Assembly (NCBI RefSeq): GCF_009730915.1
Contig: NC_052475.1
Span: 25,481,016 to 25,545,015 of the forward strand
DNA from: Dioscorea cayenensis subsp. rotundata
Taxonomy: Eukaryota > Streptophyta > Magnoliopsida > Dioscoreales > Dioscoreaceae
Length of the DNA: 64,000 bases
Direction: 5' to 3'
The notes under the pieces were generated by a model that was given only the letters and a program-made list of their open reading frames with translations, was not told where the DNA came from and ran no database searches. Below are positions 1-12,772 of this stretch, piece after piece; the stretch's first letter is position 1, and every line of letters starts with the position of its first letter. A program made the position numbers and the translations under genes.

Positions 1-1834
1 CCCGTTGCCTTCAAGGCCTCCTCACCCACTGCCCTGCCGACAAGATCACCTCCGTGCGGAACTCGGTGCTCCGTCGCTTCCCCTTCGATTCCATCTTCAA
101 CGATCGCTGTGAGACCACCCCTTGTTGTTTCGATGTGAAGTTCGTCACGGATAACAGCAATAGGTTGCTGGAGACGCACGAGGTCGAGCTTTCCAGATCG
201 GTCTCTAATGGAAGGCTGACACTTCCCAGCCCTGGCTTCGAGTCACAGAGCTCGTCGCCTTCACGATCCGTCCTGCGACGGCGGAGAAGAACCTTTGCTC
301 CCCGATCAGCTCCCTCGTCCAGACCTAAACTTCTGGACAGCGGAGAGCAGCTGGGTATCTCCGAGGGTTGTTCATCGTCTGCGGATTTCACTACCAGTCC
401 TGAGGATCATCTTCTTGGTGAGTATGAAGTTCTTCAGCTTTGACATTCTTGTTTGATTTCTTAGTTTTAGTGAATGTTAATCAATGACTTGTGATCATAA
501 ACCTAAAATCAGGTAATTGTACTGATTCTTTAGTGGAAAAAGATGGTGGTATTGTTGATAAGGATGTGGATGTATCTGAGCTTAGTGAAGTAGAAGTGAT
601 TAAGAAGTTGGAGAAAGCACTAGAGGAAGAGCAGAATGCATATGCTGCTCTTTGTCTTGAGTTGGAGAAAGAGAGAAGTGCTGCTGCCAGTTCTGCAGAT
701 GAGGCCATGGCTATGATAGTGAGATTGCAGGAGGAGAAAGCAGCTATAGTGATGGAGGCTCGGCAATATCGTAGGATGAGTGAAGAGAAATCGGCTTATG
801 ATGAGGAGGAAATGGATATTCTAAAGGAGATTATTGTGAGGAGAGAAAGGGAGAAGCATGTTTTGGAGGGTGAGCTTGAGGTTTACAGGCAGATGATGGT
901 TTCCGATGAGCGGTTTCAGAGTAATCTGGTTGGTGATTGTTTTGATATTGTGCTTCCGGTGGAGCAGAAGCAACTGGTTGATGAATCTTTTGGCAAGAAG
1001 GAGGAGAATGATACACCGTGCATCGACAAGGATTGGATGGGTCATGGGCATTGGATTGATCAATCTGGTTTGGAGACTGAATGTTTGGATGCAATGCAGG
1101 TTCCTACAGGTACTAAACTGAACTTTGGAGATGAGTGCGAGGCTATGACACAAATTTGCACATATTCTGTGAAAACACAAGGCTCTGTGTTTGAGGGAAG
1201 TTCGTCTAGTAAGGGAAAGTCTGATGATCTTGGTTCTGTTGTTCCGGCTGATGTTTTATACAAACAGAACGACAGAAATGCAGACCATAGTTGCAACGTC
1301 TCAACAAAGACTGAGATTGAATCAAGTATCCTCGATGTTCATGTCATTGATGATGGAAGGCTGGAGACTGGCCATGAGAAAAACAGAGAACTTGGTGATA
1401 CTGAGAACATCTTAAGGAATAATAGCCCAAGAATTGAATCTTCAGGGAGCAGTAATGCTGATTGTCCGAATGTTCACCCAGGTACAAAGTGGAGGGTACC
1501 GGAAGGGATTCAGAGAAGTAGCTCAGAAAGTGAAATGGTAACCCAAATGACTGATTCTCCACCTGACTCAACACCTCACAAATTAAAGAGTTCAAAGTCT
1601 TCAGTTGACAGTGAAAGAATTAAACTTGAAATTGAAGTTGAGCTCCTGAGGAAAAGACTAAAAACGGTCCAACAAGGAAGAGAGAAGTTAAGCATTGAAC
1701 GTAGAGAAAAGGAGGATTTCCAGCTGCAACTTCTTGAGGAAATCTCCAGCCAACTAAGAGAGATCAGAAAGGCGACAGAACCTGTGAAGGGAGCTCGTCG
1801 AGCCTCTTTACCTCCTCAGTTCTCCAAGGCTTGA
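1..1834 (+). CDS. Myosin-binding protein, GTD-binding (DUF593) family, 5' partial
   Basis: Two exons are visible. The first is cut by the window edge and reads in frame from base 3 to 417. A GTGAGT donor follows, then an acceptor before 513, and the second exon runs to the TGA at 1832-1834. The split codon (G + GT) restores a glycine, giving at least 578 residues. The second exon holds a long charged coiled coil starting EVEVIKKLEKALEEEQ and containing the family signatures AYAALCLELEKER and EGELEVYRQMM. This is the GTD-binding (zein-binding/DUF593) domain, which in plants binds the globular tail of myosin XI and helps form endomembrane vesicle receptors. A second coiled coil (SERIKLEIEVELLRKRL) lies near the C-terminus. 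The missing N-terminus would normally carry a membrane anchor. The exon 1 part is GC-richer and low in complexity. The family is certain; the paralogue (short MYOB7-like type) is a guess. Confidence 0.88.
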
Positions 1835-2506
1835 TTTTTCAAAATTCAACTGATTTTCATTGAGGGATACAAACTGTTCATTATGTTTATATACATGTCA
1901 GTTCTTTGTACTCCTCACTGATCTTCCAAACTCTCTGTACATGAAACTCGATGTTGAATTAGATTTTCCACTGCAAGTCTTGGTGCTTCTAAACTTCTGG
2001 GGGCGCAATGTGCTTGATGCATGATGGGGTTTACTTGTTATGGTTCTTCTTGTGATGTTTTCCACAGGGAATTATACTTAGCAGATGCAGTTTATCAAAC
2101 TCTAGTGAGTAAAGTATGTTCACTCAAGTTGGCATGTTGCACAATGAGCAGGGTACAACCAGCAGGATCACGGATTCATGTTCATTAGAATATATTATTT
2201 TGTGAATTCATTTTCCAGCAATCTTTGTGGCCAATCTCCTTGGTTTCTTTTATGGATATCACAATCTTTGATCATCTCCCACATGCAGTGTTTGATAATT
2301 TTATTTGTTAGAGGATTTTAAGATATGAAAATTTGCATTTATAAACCTCTGGAAAAGCGTGTATCACCACAAAACGCTAAAATATTTGATTTATGGGTTC
2401 GGTTACAGGTCAAATAAATTTATTTTATATGTTACTTTACCTCTGCTTATTTTTCTCTCTAAGGAATTGTTGTCATATATAGCAAAATATGGGGATTTTT
2501 TTAAAG

Positions 2507-2554
<48 letters not shown>

Positions 2555-3190
2555 CAGTTATATAAAAATCTTTTTTAAAATATATAGCATATATGGATTT
2601 AAAAAATGAAAATAAAATAGTAAAATAATACCCATGCTTATCTCTCTTCCACCCAAACAACAAAGTCTTAATCCTAGGGTCACAAGTTACAACAACTAAT
2701 GGTTATAAATAAATTCCAATAAATAAATTTTATTAATTTTACATTCCCAAGAATATACAACGCAAATCAACCTATATTTTCATGATATACAACAAAAAAT
2801 AAAATAAAATAAAATAAAGATAATAACAACCAAATAAAATAAAATAAAATCAAATATATATAGTAACCTTTTTTAAATTTAAAAATATAAATACAAATAT
2901 AAAAAGTAGAGTTATGAAAAGGTCCTTTTGACTTTTGTCAAACCCTATCCCGCTACCTTAGCGGGTAACCCATTATCACAACAACCTACGGATCTCTCAT
3001 CATTTTACATCCTTTTTTTATTTTCTATATTATAATAATAAATAATAATAGTAATATTATCATTTTATAAGGAGCACACATTTTACATCCTCTAATATTT
3101 CATTTCATTTCATTTTCCACCCAAATCCTCCTCCTTTCTTACACTCACCAAGATTTCCTTTCCTTTTCTTTTTTTTCTTTTTTATTTTCC
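1835..3190. other. Spacer: 3' UTR, TA microsatellite and promoter of the next gene
   Basis: The first few hundred bases are probably the 3' UTR of the myosin-binding gene. A pure TA run lies at about 2508-2551, followed by strongly AT-rich sequence with AAAT-type short repeats (about 2790-2870). The end of the spacer (2930-3190) looks like the promoter of the ARID-HMG gene. No coding sequence was seen. Confidence 0.6.
2940..2965 (+). promoter_or_regulatory. Telo-box next to a GC-rich perfect palindrome
   Basis: AAACCCTA (2940-2947), the plant telo-box, is followed at once by CCCGCTA (2949-2955), three bases, and TAGCGGG (2959-2965), a perfect 7-bp inverted repeat. It stands out in AT-rich surroundings about 400 bases upstream of the 5' exon of the ARID-HMG gene. 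Telo-boxes are known in promoters of growth and replication genes, and TCCCGC resembles an E2F core. Function here is inferred. Confidence 0.45.
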
Positions 3191-3199
3191 TTTAAAAAA

Positions 3200-5216
3200 A
3201 ATAATAATTTTCGCAAACTTTTTCGAAAATAGAATCTCTTGTTTGAAAACTCCAACAAATGAACAAACCGAGAAGGTTAGGGCACAAGGAATAGCACCAG
3301 TTGCTCTCTCTCTCTCTCTCTCTATTTGGTTTCGTTGAAGATTCTGACGAGATTGAATGGCAGGTAACTGTGTCTCTCTCTCTCACTGTAATTTCTTTGT
3401 TGAATCTTATCTTTTTTTTTTAAAGGAAAAAACCTAGAAATCATCTATGGAATCATGATTTTGTTGAAATTATTGCAGTAAATTCACTTCATTTTCAGAT
3501 TGATTCTATTGTGATTGTTTTTTGTTTCCTTAAATGCTGCTCTTGTTCATTGGCTATATTTGACAATGATTATCACACAATGATAATGATTCTGTTAAAA
3601 GGTTTCAATTTGTTTCTCTCAATTCTTGAACTTGATTAGACGAAGTTGAATTGCAGGTAGCTCGTTCATCCTCTCAATGTATTTTTTTTTTTTACTTTTG
3701 TTGAGAAATCCAACAACTATCACACTACCCGAGCTAGCGTTTGTTGATAAAACAATGTTTCTGTTAAAATTTCAATGTACCTTTTTTTTTGGTTTGGGTT
3801 TCTTGTTTATCAGTTATACAACTCACTTCCTAGGAGCTTAGGGTGATTCAGTTATGGCTGAATTATGTGAGCAAAGATATTCAATTTAATATGCTGGTTT
3901 GAAACTATGTTTGTGAAGGAAGATTTTAATGATTTTGTTTTGTTGTTGAAATTTTAAAATAAAACTGATAGTCTAATCACTAGTATAATATATCAATCTT
4001 GAATTAAATCCTAACTCCTAAGGCAAAACAGTGTGTGGCTTACCTAATTATTTGTGCAAGTTATTATATCTGCCATGTTTCTTGAAGTTGAACTTTATAT
4101 TTTTATATTTTGAGGAATCTTATTTGAAAGTATTTTTGGATTTAGCTCTTAGCAAGCTACATTTTGAATTTTGATTTGTCTAATATAAATGTTTGAAATA
4201 AGTTTATCGATCAAAGATTTTCCCCCAGTTTCTATGAGTTAACAAGTTCAATTTGGTTAACTTATTTAATTATCATCACTGAAAAATTTTCAATTATATA
4301 AATTTCTGGGCTGGTTCATATGCTTAATGGAGCTATTGCCCCCTCTAGATGTCCCCCAAACTCGGGAATTTTGTTTACTAGAGGTTTATTAATCAGGCGC
4401 CCCTGAGCAAGGATCTTGGATGTCATACAATGAGATATTACTGCCCTTTGTGCTGCAATTGAGCCAAATATTGCAAGTTCATTTAGATATTTTGGAAATG
4501 AAGGGAGAGAAGGGGAAAGTGCAATATCTCTAGCTTTTTAGATGTAGATGGTCGAGTTCTTTCAGCATGCAAAAGGATAAAGGCTAAGCTAAGACTTCTT
4601 TTATTTTCCTATTAAAGTTTTCACTTTTCATCACGCTCTCTTCTCTCTTCACATTGACATAGATATTTGACTTTGCTAAAAATTTTGTATCTATTGATTT
4701 TCTTGTTATTAGTGTTTACTCTAGTATTAAATTATTTTCTTCTTCTTGGTGATCTGCAATGAATGCAAAAGGTTTTCCACCTAAATTTCTAGAACCAGCT
4801 TACTATATCGTACGGGCAAAATATTTTCCTTCCTTTTGTAAACAACCACACAGTAAGGTGGATTCTTAATCTTACTGCTGTCAAAAGTATAGTAAACATG
4901 ACTTGTTATATCTACAAGGGGGTGATGCAGGACCTTCATCAGCTCACTGCTAACTTTTGTTTGTCCTACCTTCTGCTTTGGACTTCTTAAACTTGGCTAT
5001 AGATCTCCACATCTTACATTAAGAAGCCCACATATTGAAGCCCATGAAAGGAACGTCCCTGTCTCTGATTATTTAGGTGGCTTTAATTTGAGTATCAGAG
5101 GGCATTTGTTTTATGGATCTGTCTCTTATTCTTTCACTGATTTACATGATCTGTCTCTTGTTCTTCTATTGATGTACGTTACCTGTCTTTTTATAGTTTG
5201 ACAAATTAGGTATGAG
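3200..5216 (+). other. 5' leader exon and leader intron of the ARID-HMG gene
   Basis: A pyrimidine-rich leader with a CT run (3303-3323) ends at 3363 with a strong donor (GGCAG then GTAACT). The best downstream acceptor is at 5208-5209, eight bases before the main ATG at 5217. An ATG at 3357-3359 sits just before the donor and would form a five-codon upstream ORF after splicing (see findings). An alternative leader exon might use the acceptor near 3657. The rest of the interval is an AT-rich intron with no coding signal. The transcription start was not determined. Confidence 0.5.
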
Positions 5217-8200
5217 ATGACCCAAGAGGTTGTTGCTGAAAAGAATTTGGTGGGGAAGCAACTCATTGACAAGGGTAAGCAACTGGTGGGACAAATGGAT
5301 TCAGCCTCTCAGACAAACTATCATCCATATCCTAAGCCTCTAGCAACATATGAGAATGTTGTGTCTGATCGAAAGTTGTTTATGGAAACTCTTGAGAAGC
5401 TGCACTTGATGATGGGAACAAAATTTATGTGAGCTTCATCTTCCCCATTTTTGTCGAAATACTTGATATTTTATTAATTCCATGATTCATTTAAAATTTT
5501 CCTTACCGCGTATTTTTGCAATAGCATACATCTGGTTATGTATGTCGGCTTCATTTAAATAGTCTGAAACTTTTGTAAGAAGCAGATTGAATATGAGCTA
5601 GGTTTAGGTTACAACAAACAGTGCCCTAAATATTTATCAGTTACAAGAGATGGTGCTAACTCTAAGGATAACCATAGAAGGGAACAATTTAATATAGTGC
5701 TTAGACTAATATGCTAGATATATACATGATAATAATCTAACATGTAACATCCCCTCTCAGACTCAAAGTGCATCTAATTGTAGTGACTTTATGAACCAAA
5801 TATGCGGATTTGGATCGAGTAAATACGAGGTAGATACAGACAAACTACAAGTGGGGAGCAATAAGGAAAGTAAAAACAAAAAAAAAAGGGAAATTCTTTT
5901 GCTTATATTTTTACTGTATTTCTTTTTTCTGGGGTGATGAAAAATGAAAGTAAAAACTTAAATAGGAAAATAATAAATGGAAAAAAGTTGTGGAGAGAGT
6001 GCAAGAAATGAGAGTGAGAAGAAATGACAATGTATGCTTATATTTGGTTATGATTATATAGCACTAGCCTAACATACCATAGAAATGTATGGTAGTGGCC
6101 CATGCCGCCCATCATGATTGGGAAAGCATAAATTTATTGGTAAAGATGGCCTTGTGGTCTCTATTTTGCCTACTTGAGTCGTATGGTTTTGCAGATTCTG
6201 TTCTGGGAAAAAAAAGAAAGTAATTATAATCCTTGATCAGGTATATTTTATCTTGCCATTGCATATAAATCTTGTGTGAATAAGCATGGGAGAGAGAAAA
6301 TATAGCATCCCCTTTTACCTTTCCATATGGTACATTGGTTAAAACTTAATTGTTAATGAGCATTTAAATATGATGTAACTTAATAAAGTGAAAATAGGTA
6401 TTAATTCTTTACTTGTTACTACAGCAAATTTATTGACTAATTCATCTTTGACAAATAATTGAGTTTCCAAGCAAGATTATCATGTGTGACTTATTCTTGC
6501 TTATATATTAGTCATTGTCTATTCATGATTTAGTTTGGGTATAATGTCAATGACATGATAAATATTCATGGTCCTTACACTATTTGGTAGCTTGCTATTT
6601 TTGTATGAAACAAGGCGAGTGCAACCTGGTTTGGCATTTGCAGCTGGGCTCCATTTCTTGGCCATGCTCTCTTTGCTTCAGTTTTTTTTCTTTGTTCTTC
6701 CTTCATAGTTTTTCTCCCCTATTTTGATAGTGCATACAAAGTATGTAATCAGGAATAAGTCACTGATTTTTTTTATTTTTTATTTTATTTTAAATGCTTA
6801 TGTACTACATTTGTGGATTCAAAGAACAACTTATATGTAGTAGCTCTTTTTGGATGTTTTGAACATTGTAGTAGAAAACATGGAGCAGTTCTTCAGTGTT
6901 TCAGCATTGATGTAGCTCATTCTAAAAGCGGACTTCTTTCTAGCTGAATTATGTAGTTAATCTAAAGGATACCTGATTTTCTGGGGGTAGAACTGCTTAT
7001 ATTCTGGCTCTTTAGCTTGAATATTTTCAATGGACATGTTAGAGGATTCTTGCTTAATGTAACTGACCATCAGTACCCCTGTTATTATTCATTAGGTTGT
7101 TGTCGGCTAATGTGTACTATTCTATTATATGTACAGTCAGCTTCTTGTTTGGATCTTGTTCACTTGAAATTAATTGTGGCTTCAATGGAGTGGGCATTGC
7201 CTGTAAATGGCAATATGGGTTGAGTGCATGAACAGAAATTTTTGTAGAAATATGGAGCTTGTTACTTTGTAAGCAAGCATAAATAAGATAATATGTTTAA
7301 AAAACCTTCACTCAAGTAACATTATATTTCATGGTGCGTTTATGCTAGCATCCAGAAAGCTTCTTTTTTCTTTGCACCTGACCAAGTTCTCTATGAGCAT
7401 GGCCTATCTGGCTAACAATCAAAATTGTAATTTATTCAAATGCATAATGCGCTTCTGTGTTTGTATGTCAGACCAAATGTGTTAGATACCTGTTTTCTCT
7501 ATATTGAACTGTTCACAGGCATAAAAATTTTGAGATGAGGATAATTTTACTGATATTGATTGTGAGATAATTCATTTTTTTTTTCACTATGATTCAGAGT
7601 TAACAAAGAGAGCACCAGTTATTATTGTAATATTCCCACCTGCCGCATTCATGCAATCTGCTACTCAGTTCCAGCCTCATGTAGGTACTAGGTAGTAATT
7701 CATTGGGAAGGGCTGTCTCTTTTGGAGTATTACAGTGGCATTTGTGCTGTCATAGTGCGTTTATTTTCCTAGTCAAATTGTAAGTTATATTTACGAAAAT
7801 GTTTATGCCTGAACTCTTTTGGACATAAGGAGTCAGAGAGGATGTGTTTATCATCATTCTAATAAATTAACTTTGTTGTGTTGTTCAATCTACATTCTTG
7901 AAAGATGATGGTTAAAAGCCTAATATAGGAAAGCCTTCACTCTAGGGTTCACTTGTCTAAATACTCACTTGCTTAGAATCCATGCCATTGGTGGCAGTGT
8001 TACTAGGGCACAATATCAAGTATTAATGAGTATCCGACACTATGAAACATACTGTTATGGATAGGACAGCCGAGGTTTGTGATAGATTTCAGACTTTCTT
8101 CAAATGCAATATCTTAGTAATATAAGCATTATTTATTATTAGTTATAGGCAATAAGATGATTTCGCTCTTTCCAACTTTAATTCTTTGGGCTTTTATCAT

Positions 8201-11200
8201 GCCCTTAGCGCTGGTCTTGCTAACTTTGTAAACAAGTAAATATCATTAGTGTATGCAATGCTTGCAATTTCCTTATATTCTATGTTCATCTTAATTTAAT
8301 ACCTTAACTTTTCTGCAACAAATTAATTTCTATTTATGCAGGGTTCCAACTGTGGCAGGGAAGGTGCTTGATCTTCATCAGCTCTTTGTGGAAGTGACGA
8401 CACGTGGTGGTATGGAAAAGGTATGATATAGATAATTTAGGCTTCTTTGATCTTTACAGTATTTCTTGTAATTTCCTATAGATAGGTTGTGAGTTGGCTC
8501 GCAATGCTAAAAATAATATTTTATTCCTAGATTTTCTTCCTTCCTTTTTGTCAAAAGTATGAGTTTTATTAGTGTTTGTTCCTGAAACATATTCCCATCC
8601 AATTTTAGATACCAGTCTTTTTTTTCTTCTTTTAGTTGAGTTTATATTTGTCATTTTGATGTTCATCACTGTCAGCATGGCATTATGGCATCACATATCA
8701 TTAATAAAATATAGTTTTATAATATGATCGATAAGCCTAGGCAGTATTTGGTTTGTAACAAAGTAGCCTAGGTTCTAACGACTGAAAAAGGGATAAAGAA
8801 AAACGTGTCTTGGGCAACGACTAACGCTAGCCCAGTCTTCCTTTTAGACAACCGTTCCTGTATTTTTATCCCAAAAAATTTACATATCCATATGGTATAG
8901 GTATCTTTTTGTTGGACATGCTATGCTTTTCATGATCCAACTTTGGTTTTTTTAAAAAAGAGTTTTAGTTTCACTTTTCTCATTTGCATTTCATTGTCCA
9001 TCTTAAAATTTTCCTTTTAATTTTTAACCTCCATCTTCTAATATTGAATTACCTTACCCTCCTGTTGTCCTTTTAAAACCCATATTGTTTTAATGTCTTT
9101 TTTATCTTTATAAATTAATTTTTATCCTTCAAACTTTTCATGATTTTAAGAAGTATGTCTTACTTTAATTTAAATTATGATTTAAATCCTTTGTACCAAG
9201 TTTTATTTATATAAAAACAATCCACAATGTTCTCCATCCCTCTAAGAACAATGTGATTTGCATGTCTATATATACATACACATATATAAATGTACATTCA
9301 CATTGTATCATTAAAATCAAGTGTCAGACACTCCAGATGCTTGGATATGCATGTGATAATTGAAATACCAGACAAATTAATGAAATTGGCTTTTTTTGTA
9401 CCAATTGTCTCTTAAGCAGATGCCAAACTTCCCTAATACCAGACTCAGTGTTATGCGGATATTCCATATCTAGGAAAGATGATTAGGCTGATATTGTATA
9501 TCTAGGGAAGAGTTTGCATTCATACAAGATACACACATCTTTTCTTTAGATAAGTTTAGATCACATGTTCGATTGACTAACCTCTTTTCCATTTTATTCT
9601 CTATCTTAATTTTTTTAAGTCTTCAATCCCAATCTTTTTCTCTTCTTTTGTGAATTACCTTATCTTACTTTCTTTTCAAAATCCAGTTTTTGTATATTTT
9701 TCTTATCTATATTAATTATTCTGATCTTTCAGATATTTCCAATTGCGATTTTCATGATTTTAAAAGCTCTATTTATTTTAACTTAAATTTTAACATGATT
9801 TGAATCTTGTGTCATAAGTTTTATTTTTCTTTTAAACAACTTACAATGTGGTTCGGTCTACAACTTTTATATACCTATATATCTATATACGCACCTAAAA
9901 ACTTGTTATGCTTAAATACTCACTCTATCTTCCAAAAGACAATGAGTAAATTAAGGGGTTAACTAATTAACAAGAGAAAATTGAGAAAACAACAAAAGTT
10001 GCACTCTAAATCTAGTGATGGGGTTGAAGCTAGTTTAGATGATGAAGATGATAATATTGTAGAAGTAGATGACTTATGAAGATAGAATTTGTACTCTAAA
10101 AACTTGAGAGGTTCTAGACTTCTAGGAGTGTTTTGCTTGACTCTATATTTTGCTTTGCTTGACATTAATTATTCCAAAAATTATATAGATATATATATAC
10201 AAGTTATTTATTAACTATTGCTTTACTTCGCTTGGGCCTACGCCTTTCGTGGCGCCTCTCGCCTCATGCAATAAAAAGTTTTAGCACCTTAAGGCCGCCT
10301 AGCGCTTTTAATTACATTGGTCCACGCATCTGGTTTTCAATAAATTTGAGTTTCGAATACTCTTTGATACTTAGATACTTGGCAGCCATAAAGGATTGAT
10401 TTTCAATTAGATGATTATTAACCTATTTTCTATCTGAAACAAGATGATACTTCAATTACCATGGTTGCTAAGGCAGGTGGCTGCGCCTAGGCTAGGCTCC
10501 CAGTGATCCAAGTGAAGATAATTTTGAAAAATAAAAGCACATATTAAAAATACAACGTGAGTTTCTAACAATATTAATAGCAACATTATCCATTGAAGTC
10601 AAGCGAAGTCGCAAAAAGCAAAAATAGTGAATAATCTATGAAAGTGTATGTGTTTAATGCCTTTATTTTAACAAGAGAATTAGTAAGTTTTTTTAACAGG
10701 AACGCCTTTTGCTTTTGATATTAGATTTCTGTTTGGATTATACATGTTCATAATATATTATGGATTTGTGCTGGGCCAAATTGCAATACTGAACTAAATT
10801 GACTGTTTAGAGCACTAGACATGTAATTATCGATGAACTATCAGGTAGGCAGCATTCTAGTTTCGTAGACAATCAATTAGTGTTGCAGTGATTAATCATT
10901 AACGCCATTGTGGTCACATGTTGTAAACCACCTAGGTTCCTAGCTGACTGCATTTAAAACTGGATGCTACCTTACCCACGTGTGTATGTGCAGTCAGCTT
11001 ATGTGATTTTGATTGTATATATTCCAATATGATAGTAATGTATTTCTTTCACTGCATGATAGTGTGGATTCCTCTGAGCAATCTAATGGTAAGTTATCAT
11101 GCCATATCATAACAAGGTTTTTTAATCATCAGTTTTATATAATGTAAACCCACAGACGTATGCTCTTACTCTTACACTAAAAAACAAAAAAAGAAAAAAA

Positions 11201-12772
11201 AAATCATTTATGAGATTATTGACTGTCAACTGCATACTAAACCACAAGTCTATAAGTTTGTTGATAGTTATTTGTTCTTCTACGCTTCTTCTAGGTGATA
11301 AGGGACAGGAGATGGAGAGATGTAGTTGCTTCCTTTAATTTCCCATCCACTGCCACAAATGCATCATTTGTGTTAAGGAAGTATTATATGTCCTTGCTAT
11401 ATCACTATGAACAAATTTATTTGTTCAAATCCCAGGGATGGAACCCACCACCTACAGGTTTGTACTTGTCATGTTCACCAGCTCTTAATTTTACTTTATT
11501 TTTTTTCTATTTTGTCTTTTTTCTTTTTCTTTTTCTTTTTTTTTGATGTCAAACTTGTCTTTCAGGCTCGCTGCAAAGTCCACCTGCCCCCTCAATGTCA
11601 CCTGGAAACTTTGGTGAACCATACAATGAAACTCCGCCTGCTGCCAGAAAACGGAAAAGCAATGATTTGGTTGCACCTACAGGTTTTGTTGTTTAAAAGT
11701 TTCTAAATTTATGGCTTTTATTGCATATAGCTATGTGAATTTCTTTTGTTAGGAATCTGCTTTCCTTCCATTCTTATTTGTTACTGATTAATTGATCAAG
11801 TGAGAGCATACTTCTTCTGGGATTTCCGATAAAAGTCCACAGTAACTGAATGTGGAAATGGTAGACATTACTGACTGTTGTATATCTAAATTGGAGAATT
11901 AATTTTTGCATAGTCTATATTATTCTAATCTCAAATTAATCTATTAGTTTTATCAACCAACATTAGTTTCATCTGACTTTTACCTCTCTTTCCCAACTCT
12001 TGATGTCAGGAGAATGTTAGTTCTTTCCTAGATATATATATATATATATGTATGCACTTATTTGTAGTGTTTCTTGCTGCCTAGATCTGTCCAGACTGGC
12101 TGGTTCTCCAGTGACTGGAGTAATTGAGGGAAAATGTGAGCATGGCTATTTTGTCTCTGTCAGAGTTGGCACAACCAATTTAAGAGGCATTTTGTACCAT
12201 TTGCCGGGACAGGATGCTAAGAAAAAGATTTCTCGTCACTGGCATAAGAAAAAGCTCAGGAAAAGGGATCCTGCATTTCCAAGACCTAACAGGAGTGGAT
12301 ACAACTTCTTCTTTGCTGAGCAACATGCGAGGTTAAAACCACTTTACCCAGGGAAGGATAGAGAAATAGGTAGAATGATCGGTGATCTGTGGAACAAACT
12401 AACAGATGTTGAAAAAGCTGTAAGAAACAACAGTCTCCTGGATTTACATTAACTGATTGGGACTTTGATTGTCAATATAAGCTGATATATACTTCTCATT
12501 AATTTAAATTTCAGGTCTACCAGGAAAAAGGTGTGAAGGACAAAGAACGGTATCAAAGCGAGCTTGAAGTATACATGAAACAGTTTCACATAGGGCAAGT
12601 TATCAGTGATGCGGTGCCAATTCAACAATGTCCAGCTGATACAGACTTGGCGACGGTAGATAAGGACTCGAAGATATTGACAGATAATTCAGACAATAGC
12701 ACTTCTGATGGTAGTGATAATTCAGAGGGTAAGAATTTAAATACCAACTCAGATACTGAAATGGTACAATAG
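5217..12772 (+). CDS. ARID and HMG-box DNA-binding protein (HMGB9/10/11/15 family)
   Basis: Six coding exons join in phase: 5217-5428, 8342-8420, 11295-11457, 11566-11682, 12085-12419 and 12515-12772, giving 387 residues. Exons 1-3 encode an ARID domain (about residues 48-136), recognisable by MGTKFMVPTVAGKVLDLHQL and by TTRGGMEKVIRDRRWRDV. A linker with a basic patch (AARKRKSND) follows. Then comes a conserved region of the family (TGVIEGKCEHGYFVSV), and an HMG box from about residue 252 to 325 (RPNRSGYNFFFAEQH, IGRMIGDLWNKL, ERYQSELEVY). The C-terminus is acidic and serine-rich. Plant ARID-HMG proteins are nuclear and bind AT-rich DNA; Arabidopsis HMGB15 acts in pollen development. Length and domain order fit the family. 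ATG 5217 is chosen because the ATG at 5212 stops after two codons. Introns 1 and 2 are each about 2.9 kb and carry transposon debris. Confidence 0.93.
8740..8890. mobile_element. Possible MITE fragment in intron 2 of the ARID-HMG gene
   Basis: The segment has a CCTAGG-rich, GC-richer composition unlike the flanking intron (for example GCCTAGGCAG, AGTAGCCTAGG, AACGCTAGCCCAG) and reads like a terminal part of a small plant DNA transposon. No clear terminal inverted repeats or target duplication were found by eye. Confidence 0.25.
8990..9250. repeat. Diverged direct repeat, copy 1
   Basis: This AT-rich stretch resembles 9605-9860 on the same strand, offset by about 615 bases. Shared landmarks in the same order are GAATTACCTTA, TTTTCATGATTTTAA, TAAGTTTTATTT-like and ACAATGTG/ACAATGTT. 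It is possibly a decayed pair of element ends or two insertions of one family inside the intron. Confidence 0.5.
9605..9860. repeat. Diverged direct repeat, copy 2
   Basis: This is the partner of 8990-9250 (see that entry). The two copies differ by many substitutions and small indels, so the duplication is old. Confidence 0.5.
9960..10640. mobile_element. Degenerate DNA-transposon remnant in intron 2 of the ARID-HMG gene
   Basis: A short acidic reading frame on the plus strand (about 9975-10079, ending LDDEDDNIVEVDDL then stop) resembles the acidic tails of plant transposase-derived ORFs. It is followed by GCGCC-rich stretches (10227-10315 and about 10475-10505, with AGGCTAGGCTCC) typical of old plant element ends. 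Related words, TTGCTTGAC (10133) and TCAAGCGAAG (about 10600), lie on opposite strands. The superfamily cannot be assigned with confidence. Confidence 0.35.

Noticed and set aside
5700-5840. Possible LTR retrotransposon fragment (CATCCCCTCTCAGACTCAAAG wording)
   Set aside because: No TG...CA ends, primer-binding site or coding remnant could be found by eye.
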